A DNA stretch of 64,000 bases, taken from assembly GCF_005860795.2 (NCBI RefSeq), contig NZ_CP058350.1:1208501-1272500 (forward strand). The letters run 5' to 3'. Below, piece after piece: positions 55,904 to 64,000 of the stretch. The first letter of the stretch is position 1; every line of letters begins with the position of its first letter. Source of the DNA: Peteryoungia desertarenae. Its GTDB lineage: Bacteria; Pseudomonadota; Alphaproteobacteria; Rhizobiales; Rhizobiaceae. The position numbers and the translations under genes are program-made. The notes beneath the pieces were generated by a model that was given only the letters and a program-made list of their open reading frames with translations, did no database searches and was not told the DNA's origin.

Positions 55904-56521
55904 TCAGTTCAGCGCGCCAACCAGGACCTCGGCATTGCCGTTTTCGATTGTGACCCACCGGCCCGTATCATTCGACGCCTGACGCTTGAGGAAGCTGTAG
56001 GGCGTCTCGCTCCAGAGCATGACTTCGTCAACGAGATTGTCGAGGATATAGTCGCCGGCAGCCGTGCGGACTGTCAGGACAGCATGGCCCTCGCCATCAG
56101 GCTTGCGCACAACGGTTATCAGCAGGTCGGCAGGCGAAAAGCCCTGTTCCATGAGCTTCTTTCGCTTCAGCAGAACGAAGTCTTCACAATCGCCAACGGA
56201 GCCGGGATAGGTCCAAACCTCTTCTCGGCCATAGATTTCCATGTCGGTCAGCGGAGTAATCTCGCCGTTGACGCTGGCATTGATCTCGCGGATGAGCTTC
56301 CAGCCGTAGTCCGTAACGCGCGGCAGGGCGCCGGCCTTCGTCCGCACAGTGCATTCGTCAGGATTGGCCTGACAGAACTCGTAATGACCAATCGGTTGTG
56401 AGGTGAGGCTCCCTGTAATCATGGAGAGAGCGCCTTTGGGGGCGGTATAGCCGAGATTGGCCGGTGCCGTTACACCAAACACCATGGCGAGTGCCATAAT
56501 GGCACGCGAACTGTTCATCAT
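55904..56521 (-). CDS. Transglutaminase-like cysteine protease (BTLCP/LapG-like)
   Basis: 205 residues with a signal sequence (AIMALAMVFGVTAPANLG). The catalytic triad is visible: Cys in GSVGDCEDFVLLKRKKL, His in GEGHAVLTVRTA and Asp in YILDNLVDEV. PF06035 proteins include LapG, a periplasmic protease that releases adhesins under LapD/c-di-GMP control. No lapD or adhesin gene is nearby, so the substrate is unknown. Confidence 0.92.
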   Translation of the reverse strand: MMNSSRAIMALAMVFGVTAPANLGYTAPKGALSMITGSLTSQPIGHYEFCQANPDECTVRTKAGALPRVTDYGWKLIREINASVNGEITPLTDMEIYGREEVWTYPGSVGDCEDFVLLKRKKLMEQGFSPADLLITVVRKPDGEGHAVLTVRTAAGDYILDNLVDEVMLWSETPYSFLKRQASNDTGRWVTIENGNAEVLVGALN

Positions 56522-56654
56522 GAACCCGTCCCCTTTATCCTTAACAAAAGGTTAAGAGGCGAAGGGGGCGCAAGTCAATTGGAAGCCGATCTCGTCCACG
56601 ACGATTCGTCCACTATGGTTAAAATGCGACAGATCATTTTTGGCCTGGAGGACC

Positions 56655-57467
56655 TCAGAGGTTTTGGTCGTCCAGCATCCCAAGGATCGCCGCTTTCATC
56701 CGCGCAATATCCTCCGCTCGCGACAACCGGTGATCGCCATCGCGGATCAGGGTCAGGACGACATCGTCGGCGGGCAGGAATTCCATCAGTTTGAGGGCAT
56801 GCTGATAGGGGACATCAGGATCCTGCATGCCCTGCAAGATGTGGACGGGGCAGCCTGTCTCGATGATCCCGGTCAGAACGCGATTGGCCCGACCATCTTC
56901 CATGAGGGCGCTCGTGAAGATGTTGGGTTCGGGACTGTATTCGGAGGGTTCTTCGAAATACCCCTTCTCTGCCAGTGATTGCTTTTCCGCTTCGCTGAGG
57001 TTCGGCTCGATGAGTTCCTGCGTAAAGTCGGGAGCGGGAGCAATGAGAACCATGCCGCCGACCACCGGGCCGCGTCCCCGCTTTTTCAATTCCTGCAAAA
57101 CCCGAAGCGCAATCCAACCACCCATCGAAGAGCCGATAAGGATGACATGGCTGTGGCCGACATGATCGAGCACGGCGATCGCCTCCTGCGTCCAGCGTGA
57201 GATCGTGCCGTCGCGGAACTCGCCGCCGGAGGCGCCATGACCGGAATAGTCGAAGCGGATGGCGGCAAGGCCGGATTCGCCGGCGAGCGCATCCATTTCC
57301 AACGCCTTGGTGCCGGTCATGTCGGAGCGATAGCCCCCGAGCCAGACGAGAGCTGGACGCGTTGGGCTGGCCTCGCCTGCGCGCAGCAGCATGGCGATCT
57401 CGCGGCGGTCGGCCTCTGAACCGAGGGTGAGATTGGCGGAAACGGCTGAGGCAAAACTCTGAGGCAT
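56655..57467 (-). CDS. Alpha/beta hydrolase (serine esterase type)
   Basis: 270 residues. Nucleophile elbow VILIGSSMGGWIALRVLQ (Ser near residue 110), oxyanion region VWLGGYRSDMTGTKALEMDALA, the FDYSGHGASGG loop, and the catalytic His in LIRDGDHRLSRAEDI. It resembles palmitoyl-thioesterase ABHD10-like hydrolases of alphaproteobacteria; the actual substrate is unproven. ATG 57467 has GGAG upstream. Confidence 0.9.
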   Translation of the reverse strand: MPQSFASAVSANLTLGSEADRREIAMLLRAGEASPTRPALVWLGGYRSDMTGTKALEMDALAGESGLAAIRFDYSGHGASGGEFRDGTISRWTQEAIAVLDHVGHSHVILIGSSMGGWIALRVLQELKKRGRGPVVGGMVLIAPAPDFTQELIEPNLSEAEKQSLAEKGYFEEPSEYSPEPNIFTSALMEDGRANRVLTGIIETGCPVHILQGMQDPDVPYQHALKLMEFLPADDVVLTLIRDGDHRLSRAEDIARMKAAILGMLDDQNL

Positions 57468-57649
57468 AAGGGGCTCCACTTTTTACAGAAAATCTCTTAA
57501 ACATGGAGGCAAGCGCCGCGACAACAGGTGATTTTGCGCGTCAACCGTGCTATTGACTCCCGCGTCGCAATTGCCACATAGCCTCGGCACAGTCCCGGCG
57601 GCGGCAAACCCCGCGCAAAAATCTTTAATTATTCGAGGAGAATACGACC

Positions 57650-58186
57650 ATTCGCAGACCGTTCAAAGCCGATGCCCCCGTCAAGGATGGGCCGCGCTCC
57701 AATCGCGAAATCAGAGTACCCCGCGTCCAGTTGATCAATGAAGAAGGCCAGAATCTCGGAACCGTTCCGACCGATGAGGCCTTGAGATTGGCGGAAGAGG
57801 CTGGATTGGATCTGGTCGAGATTTCGCCGAATGCCGAGCCTCCGGTCTGCAAGATCCTCGATCTCGGCAAGCTGAAATACGCCAACCAGAAGAAGGCGGC
57901 TGAAGCGCGCAAGAAGCAGAAGATCGTCGAGGTCAAGGAAATCAAGATGCGCCCGAACATCGACACCCACGACTATGAGGTGAAGATGAAGGCCATGAAC
58001 CGCTTCTTTGAAGATGGCGACAAGGTCAAGGTGACGCTCAAGTTCCGCGGCCGTGAAATGGCGCACCAGGAACTTGGCATGAAGCTTCTGATGCAGGTCA
58101 AGGAAGACACCGTCGAGGTGGCCAAGGTCGAGGCCGAGCCCAAGCTCGAAGGCCGGCAGATGATGATGGTGCTCGCTCCCAAGTAA
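57650..58186 (+). CDS. infC: Translation initiation factor IF-3 (AUU start)
   Basis: 178 residues when started at ATT 57650, which has GAGGAG about ten bases upstream (57635-57640). The residues before the first conventional start ([20 protein letters not shown], then [16 protein letters not shown]) are the expected IF-3 N-terminus, so the TTG at 57731 is internal. IF-3 checks the start codon and keeps 30S subunits free. An AUU start lets IF-3 repress its own translation, as in E. coli. A terminator follows at 58211-58234. Confidence 0.96.
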   Translation: MRRPFKADAPVKDGPRSNREIRVPRVQLINEEGQNLGTVPTDEALRLAEEAGLDLVEISPNAEPPVCKILDLGKLKYANQKKAAEARKKQKIVEVKEIKMRPNIDTHDYEVKMKAMNRFFEDGDKVKVTLKFRGREMAHQELGMKLLMQVKEDTVEVAKVEAEPKLEGRQMMMVLAPK

Positions 58187-58210
58187 GCGCATCACAATTC
58201 CATTAGGACA

Positions 58211-58234
58211 AAGCCGCCTCCAAGGCGGCTTTTT
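58211..58234 (+). terminator. Terminator/attenuator between infC and rpmI
   Basis: Stem AAGCCGCC/GGCGGCTT (58211-58218 and 58224-58231) with a TCCAA loop and a T run. It separates infC from the rpmI-rplT genes, so those may also have their own promoter in 58235-58426. Confidence 0.88.
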
Positions 58235-58426
58235 CGTATGCGGCGGAATTCTCGCCAGGAGCGCTTGCTCTCCAGAAGATTCCTACCGCGCCCCGTTGCG
58301 CTTTTTCAGGTCTGCGGTTATAAGCGCGCGTCCGAACGGTCCGGCAGGGCATGCCGTGGCCGTTCTTTATGCTTGAAAACGGGCATTCGTCAGCCTGTTT
58401 CGATACAAGAACAATGGAGTAGCAAA

Positions 58427-58630
58427 ATGCCCAAGATGAAGACGAAATCCTCCGCCAAGAAGCGGTTCAAGATCACAGCTACCGGCAAGGTTCTGGCAGC
58501 TGGCGCTGGCAAGCGTCACGGCATGATCAAGCGGTCCAACAAGTTCATTCGCGATGCCCGCGGCACGATGGTTCTGGCTGAACCGGATGGCAAGAAGGTC
58601 ATCAAGAACTATCTGCCGAACGGTCTCTGA
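58427..58630 (+). CDS. rpmI: 50S ribosomal protein L35
   Basis: 67 residues, [20 protein letters not shown] to IKNYLPNGL, normal length for L35. It binds 23S rRNA in the large subunit. ATG 58427 is the conserved start; the open frame extends upstream only by chance. It is followed after 39 bases by rplT. Confidence 0.98.
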   Translation: MPKMKTKSSAKKRFKITATGKVLAAGAGKRHGMIKRSNKFIRDARGTMVLAEPDGKKVIKNYLPNGL

Positions 58631-58669
58631 GACCCTTTCGCTTTTTGGATCATTTAAGGAGATCATGAC

Positions 58670-59074
58670 ATGGCACGCGTAAAACGGGGCGTCACTTCCC
58701 GCGCCAAGCACAACAAGGTATTCAAGCAGGCCAAGGGTTTCTATGGCCGCCGCAAGAACACGATCCGCGCCGCAAAGGCAGCCGTTGATCGTTCCAAGCA
58801 GTACGCCTACCGCGACCGCAAGGTGAACAAGCGCAACTTCCGCGCTCTGTGGATCCAGCGTATCAACGCTGCTGTCCGCGAATTCGGCCTGACCTATGGC
58901 CGTTTCATCGACGGCCTGAACAAGGCTGGCATCGAAGTTGACCGCAAGGTTCTGTCCGACATGGCAATCCATGAGCCGGCGGCATTCGCGAAGCTCGTAG
59001 AGGCTTCGAAGAAGGCTCTGGAATACCTCAAGGACGCCGGTACGGCCAACGAGTTTGAAAGCGCGGTCAAGTAA
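58670..59074 (+). CDS. rplT: 50S ribosomal protein L20
   Basis: 134 residues, [29 protein letters not shown] at the N-terminus, slightly longer than the E. coli protein at the C-terminus (SAVK). It binds 23S rRNA early in assembly and in other bacteria represses the rpmI-rplT mRNA. AAGGAG precedes the ATG. Confidence 0.98.
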   Translation: MARVKRGVTSRAKHNKVFKQAKGFYGRRKNTIRAAKAAVDRSKQYAYRDRKVNKRNFRALWIQRINAAVREFGLTYGRFIDGLNKAGIEVDRKVLSDMAIHEPAAFAKLVEASKKALEYLKDAGTANEFESAVK

Positions 59075-59112
59075 GCCAGCGCTTCCCAAGCTTTTGTAAA
59101 ATTCAGTTGGGA

Positions 59113-59145
59113 AACCCGCGCTGGCAGGGCTGGCGCGGGTTTTTT
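59113..59145 (+). terminator. Terminator after rplT
   Basis: Stem AACCCGCGC/GCGCGGGTT (59113-59121 and 59133-59141) with an 11-base loop and six T residues. Confidence 0.88.
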
Positions 59146-59204
59146 CATGTGATCTTCATGCCGCCGGGAAATGGTGGCGAGACAATGGGGCAGGAAACGG
59201 AAAC

Positions 59205-60290
59205 ATGTCCGATCTCGACAGTTTGAAGACGACGCTTCTCGCTGACATCGCCGCAGCCAGCGACGAGGCTCAGATCGAGGCGGTGCGCGTGGCGGCCCTC
59301 GGCAAGAAGGGCTCGGTCTCGGAGCTCCTGAAGACGCTCGGCACGATGACGCCGGAAGAGCGCCAGACGCGGGGTGCCGCGATCAACGCGCTGAAGAACG
59401 AGATCACCGAGGAAATCGGAACCCGCAAGACGGCGCTGAAGGATGCGGCGATCAATGCGCGTCTCAAGGCGGAGACGCTGGATGTGTCGCTGCCCGTACG
59501 CTCCTCGCCGGCCGAACGCGGCCGCATCCACCCGATCAGCCAGATCGTCGACGAGATCACCGCGATCTTCGCCGACATGGGCTTCTCGATTGCCGAAGGT
59601 CCTGACATCGAGACCGACTACTACAACTTCACGGCGCTGAACTTCCCCGAGGGTCATCCGGCCCGCGAGATGCACGACACCTTCTTCCTCCAGCCGGACG
59701 AAAATGGTGAGCGCAAGGTGCTGCGCACGCACACCTCGCCGGTACAGGTGCGCACCATGGAAGCCCAGAAGCCGCCGATCCGCATCGTCATTCCCGGCAA
59801 GACCTATCGTCAGGACTCGGATGCGACCCATTCGCCGATGTTCCATCAGGTCGAAGGTCTGGTCATCGACAAGACGGCGAATGTCGCTCACATGCGCTGG
59901 ATCCTCGAGGAGTTCTGCAAGGCCTTCTTCGAAGTCGACAGCGTCACCATGCGCTTCCGCCCGTCCTTCTTCCCCTTCACCGAGCCAAGCTTCGAAGTCG
60001 ATATCCAGTGCGACCGTTCCTCGGGTCCGATCGTCAAGTTCGGCGAAGGCAAGGATTGGATGGAAATCCTCGGCTGCGGCATGGTTCATCCGAATGTGCT
60101 GCGCGCCGGTGGCCTCGATCCGGACGAGTATCAGGGCTTCGCCTGGGGCATGGGGCTGGACCGCATCGCCATGCTGAAATACGGCATGCCGGACCTGCGC
60201 GACTTCTTCAACGCCGATGTCCGCTGGATGAGCCATTACGGCTTCCGCCCGCTCGACGTACCGACGCTGTTTGGTGGGTTGAGCCAGTAA
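59205..60290 (+). CDS. pheS: Phenylalanine--tRNA ligase alpha subunit
   Basis: 361 residues. The N-terminal coiled-coil ([26 protein letters not shown]) binds tRNA. The class II catalytic core carries motif 1 ([19 protein letters not shown]), the DTFFL region, motif 2 ([16 protein letters not shown]) and motif 3 ([18 protein letters not shown]). It forms an alpha2-beta2 enzyme with PheT, whose gene starts 13 bases later. Confidence 0.98.
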   Translation: MSDLDSLKTTLLADIAAASDEAQIEAVRVAALGKKGSVSELLKTLGTMTPEERQTRGAAINALKNEITEEIGTRKTALKDAAINARLKAETLDVSLPVRSSPAERGRIHPISQIVDEITAIFADMGFSIAEGPDIETDYYNFTALNFPEGHPAREMHDTFFLQPDENGERKVLRTHTSPVQVRTMEAQKPPIRIVIPGKTYRQDSDATHSPMFHQVEGLVIDKTANVAHMRWILEEFCKAFFEVDSVTMRFRPSFFPFTEPSFEVDIQCDRSSGPIVKFGEGKDWMEILGCGMVHPNVLRAGGLDPDEYQGFAWGMGLDRIAMLKYGMPDLRDFFNADVRWMSHYGFRPLDVPTLFGGLSQ

Positions 60291-60303
60291 GGAGGATAGA
60301 AAG

Positions 60304-62730
60304 ATGAAATTCACACTCTCCTGGCTGAAGGATCACCTGGAAACCGAGGCCTCGCTTGAAGAAATCTGCGAGCGGCTCACGGCCATCGGGCTCGAGGTCG
60401 AAGACGTCGACGACAAGGCGGCTTACAAGCCCTTCGTTATCGCCAAGGTTCTGACCGCGGAAAAGCACCCCGAGGCCGATCGCCTGAAGGTCCTCACCGT
60501 CGATGCCGGTGACGGTTCTTCGCCGATCCAGATCGTCTGCGGCGCGCCGAATGCCCGCGCCGGCATGATCGGAGCGCTCGCGCGTCCGGGCACCTATGTG
60601 CCGGGCATCGATGTGACGCTCTCCGTCGGCAAGATCCGCGGTGTCGAAAGCCATGGCATGATGTGCTCCGAAAAGGAGCTCAACATCTCCGAAGACCACA
60701 ATGGCATCATCGACCTGCCCGAGGATGCGCCCGTTGGTACGTCGTTCGCCTCTTACGCTGGCCTCGACGATCCGGTCATCGAGATCAACCTGACGCCGAA
60801 CCGCCCGGACTGCACATCGGTCTTCGGCATCGCCCGTGATCTCGCAGCCTCCGGCCTTGGTACGCTCAAGGCTCCGAAGGCTCCGAGCTTCAAGGTAGAA
60901 GGTGAAACGCCGCATCAGGTCAAGCTCGAGCTCGAAGATCATCTCTGCCCCGGCTTCGCCTATCGCCTCGTACGCGGCGTGAAGAACGGCCCAAGCCCGA
61001 AGTGGATGCAGCAGCGCCTGCTGTCGATCGGCCTGCGTCCGATTTCGGCGCTCGTCGACGTCACCAACTACATGACCTTCGACCAGGGCCGTCCGATGCA
61101 TGTCTTCGACGCCGACAAGGTCAAGGGCGCGCTGGTGGTTCGCCGGGCGAAGGAGGGCGAGGAGATCCTCGCGCTCGACACCCGCACCTACAGACTGAAC
61201 CCGAACAACGTCGTCATCGCTGATGATAACGGCCCCGAATCCATCGGCGGCATCATGGGCGGCGAGCATTCGGGCTGCGACGAAAACACCGTCAACGTGC
61301 TGATCGAATCCGCGCTCTGGGATCCGATCAACATCGCCAAATCAGGTCGCGCCCATGGCATCATCACCGATGCGCGCTATCGCTTCGAGCGTGGCGTCGA
61401 TCCGGAATATATGGTCCCGGGTCTGGAGCGCACGACCGAACTGGTGCTCGAGATGTGTGGTGGCACGGCAGCAGCAGCGAAGGTCGAGGGCTACAAGGGC
61501 CATCAGAAGAAACTCGTCGATTTCCCCTATGCGGAAGTCAAGCGCCTGACGGGTCTGACAGTCTCCAACGACGAGTCCCGCCGGATCCTGACAGCCCTCG
61601 GTTTCGAGATCCTGTCGGGCGACGAGACCTCAGCCAAAGTCTCGGTTCCCTCCTGGCGTCCTGATGTCGACGGCAAGGCCGACCTCGTCGAAGAAGTCAT
61701 GCGCATGTTTGGTGTCGACAAGATCAAGCCGGAACCGTTGCCGCCGACCGGTTCGGTCAATGGCAAGATCCTGACGACACTGCAGATCCGCACGCGGTCG
61801 GCCCGCCGGGCGCTCGCCTCGCGCGGCATGCTGGAAGCCGTGACCTGGTCCTTTATTTCGGCCGAGCATGCCAAGCTCTTCGGCGGCGGCAGCGAGGCCC
61901 TGAAGCTGGTCAACCCGATTGCGGCTGACATGTCCGACATGCGGCCCTCGCTGCTGCCGGGCCTCTTGACCGCTGCCCAGCGCAATGCCGACCGTGGCTT
62001 TGGCGATGTGGCGATCTTCGAGGTTTCCGGCACCTATGAAGGCGACACGCCCGACACGCAGCGCCGCGTAGCCGGTGGCGTGCGCCGTGGCACGGCCTCG
62101 ATTGCCGGTGCCGGCCGCATGTGGTCCAACCAGGCCAAGGGCGGCGGCAAGCCGGTCGATGTCTTCGACGCCAAGGCCGATGCGCTCGCCGTGCTCGAAG
62201 CCTGCGGCATTCCGATGAGCAATGTGCAGATCGAGCAGGGTGGCCCGGAATGGTATCACCCCGGCCGGTCCGGTACGATCAAGGCCGGCCCCAAGGTCAT
62301 CCTGGGCACCTTCGGTGAATTCCATCCGAAGACGCTGGAAGCGCTCGACGTTTCCGGTGCGCTCTGCGGCTTCGAAATCTATCTCGATGCCCTGCCCGAG
62401 CCGAAGAAGAAGGCGACCCGCACCAAGGCAGCACTTGAGCTGTCGTCCTTCCAGATGGTGAAGCGTGACTTCGCCTTTGTCGTTGAAAAGGCGGTGGAAG
62501 CCGGCGCAATCATCAAGGCGGCGACGAGTGCGGATCGCAAGCTGATTTCGGGCGTCAATGTCTTCGATATCTTCGAGGGTGCATCCGTCGGCGAGGGCAA
62601 GAAGTCGGTGGCGATCGAGGTTCTGATCCAGCCGACCGACAAGACGCTGACCGACGAGGATTTCGATGCGCTGACGAAGAAGATCGTCGGCAATGTCGAA
62701 AAGTCCACGGGCGGCACGCTGCGCGCCTGA
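60304..62730 (+). CDS. pheT: Phenylalanine--tRNA ligase beta subunit
   Basis: 808 residues, normal for a bacterial PheT. The N-terminal tRNA-binding OB domain has [22 protein letters not shown] near residue 40. The B3/B4 editing domain follows (about 210-390), then B5 (about 400-475), the catalytic-like core, and the C-terminal anticodon-binding FDX-ACB domain (about 710-806, [14 protein letters not shown]). AAGGAGG precedes the ATG. A terminator follows. Confidence 0.98.
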   Translation: MKFTLSWLKDHLETEASLEEICERLTAIGLEVEDVDDKAAYKPFVIAKVLTAEKHPEADRLKVLTVDAGDGSSPIQIVCGAPNARAGMIGALARPGTYVPGIDVTLSVGKIRGVESHGMMCSEKELNISEDHNGIIDLPEDAPVGTSFASYAGLDDPVIEINLTPNRPDCTSVFGIARDLAASGLGTLKAPKAPSFKVEGETPHQVKLELEDHLCPGFAYRLVRGVKNGPSPKWMQQRLLSIGLRPISALVDVTNYMTFDQGRPMHVFDADKVKGALVVRRAKEGEEILALDTRTYRLNPNNVVIADDNGPESIGGIMGGEHSGCDENTVNVLIESALWDPINIAKSGRAHGIITDARYRFERGVDPEYMVPGLERTTELVLEMCGGTAAAAKVEGYKGHQKKLVDFPYAEVKRLTGLTVSNDESRRILTALGFEILSGDETSAKVSVPSWRPDVDGKADLVEEVMRMFGVDKIKPEPLPPTGSVNGKILTTLQIRTRSARRALASRGMLEAVTWSFISAEHAKLFGGGSEALKLVNPIAADMSDMRPSLLPGLLTAAQRNADRGFGDVAIFEVSGTYEGDTPDTQRRVAGGVRRGTASIAGAGRMWSNQAKGGGKPVDVFDAKADALAVLEACGIPMSNVQIEQGGPEWYHPGRSGTIKAGPKVILGTFGEFHPKTLEALDVSGALCGFEIYLDALPEPKKKATRTKAALELSSFQMVKRDFAFVVEKAVEAGAIIKAATSADRKLISGVNVFDIFEGASVGEGKKSVAIEVLIQPTDKTLTDEDFDALTKKIVGNVEKSTGGTLRA

Positions 62731-62757
62731 TCCATCCCATTGCCTGAAGATTGAATG

Positions 62758-62788
62758 AGGGGCTGCTATCGAAAGGCAGCCCCTTTTT
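62758..62788 (+). terminator. Terminator after pheT
   Basis: Perfect 9-base stem AGGGGCTGC/GCAGCCCCT (62758-62766 and 62776-62784) with a 9-base loop and five T residues. It abuts the 3' end of the convergent aldo/keto reductase gene. Confidence 0.9.
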
Positions 62789-62791
62789 CTG

Positions 62792-63789
<998 letters not shown>

Positions 63790-63793
<4 letters not shown>

Positions 63794-64000
63794 TCTCCAG
63801 CTTCGGTCAATAGATCCATCTGTGATTTGGTAAGCTCAAGCTGACCCGCCGCAATCAGGCTATCAAGCTGCCCGAGGCTCGTTGCCGAGGCAATCGGTGC
63901 CGTGATGCCGGGCCGGGCTGCGACCCAGGCAATGGCAACCGTGGCGGGGCTTGTCCGGGTCTCGGCAGCGATCTGGTCGAGGGCGGCAAGGATGCGCTGC
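63790..64000 (-). CDS. Aldo/keto reductase, C-terminal part only
   Basis: The last 69 codons of a gene entering from beyond the window. The translation [30 protein letters not shown], then [21 protein letters not shown], is the C-terminal NADPH-binding end of an aldo/keto reductase. Its TGA (63792-63790) overlaps the ATG of the next aldo/keto reductase (ATGA), so the two form an operon. Confidence 0.85.

Overview
The window reads as a chromosomal segment of an alphaproteobacterium of the Rhizobiales, most likely Rhizobiaceae. This rests on protein resemblance and gene order (Ctp/Flp pilus genes, the BMP-type nucleoside ABC operon with deo/cdd/add/upp, MbfA behind an Irr-type operator, AphA, TakP, BTLCP, infC-rpmI-rplT-pheS-pheT). 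The species cannot be named from sequence alone.

Layout. 1-4160: Flp/Tad pilus locus, with a short pilin gene, cpaA, cpaB and the 5' end of cpaC on the minus strand, and a secretin-N-domain protein plus two TadE-type pseudopilins on the plus strand. 4250-15830: a compact nucleoside uptake and salvage block, with deoB-add-upp and an aspartic protease on plus, and BMP binding protein, ATPase, two permeases, cdd, purine nucleoside phosphorylase, deoC and deoA on minus. The phosphorylase gene carries a one-base frameshift in a G run. 16080-17200: msrA and a small membrane protein. 17383-23110: tRNA-Ser(GGA), an insertion-sequence-end-like remnant, a marR gene and a 1072-residue reductive dehalogenase fused to its own flavin/ferredoxin reductase, followed by convergent lrgAB. 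23270-31240: housekeeping and accessory genes (DM13 protein, thioesterase, ECF sigma/anti-sigma pair, YigZ, TadD-like lipoprotein, M17 aminopeptidase, MarR, NlpC/P60) and tRNA-Leu(CAG). 31330-36120: SelT/W protein, DoxX and glutamine amidotransferase sharing one open frame, and a vanadium-haloperoxidase/CRTAC1 pair. 36125-37670: gene-poor, repeat-rich and strongly palindromic, with a candidate structured RNA on the minus strand. 37670-42630: small membrane protein, lepA, a ParE/RHH toxin-antitoxin pair, nitrilase-GNAT and SnoaL-like genes. 43090-46770: two cytoplasmic chemoreceptors, one double-PAS and one globin-coupled. 46960-57470: XRE-cupin regulator, GNAT, secreted Cys-rich protein, aphA, hydrolases, Tat-dependent TakP-like TRAP binding protein, truncated hemoglobin, Irr-box/mbfA, MFS permease, LapG-like protease. 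57650-62730: infC (AUU start), rpmI, rplT, pheS, pheT. 62792-end: two overlapping aldo/keto reductases.

How the parts work together. Nucleosides imported by the BMP/ABC system would be deaminated (Cdd, Add), phosphorolysed (DeoA, PNP), and the sugar phosphate isomerised and cleaved (DeoB, DeoC), with uracil recovered by Upp. The most unusual locus is the self-contained, probably oxygen-tolerant reductive dehalogenase under a MarR regulator next to a tRNA. About 11 kb away lies a haloperoxidase-family gene, so the window may encode both making and breaking of carbon-halogen bonds. Two single-base defects at homopolymers (PNP and DoxX) may be assembly errors and should be checked before either is treated as biology.
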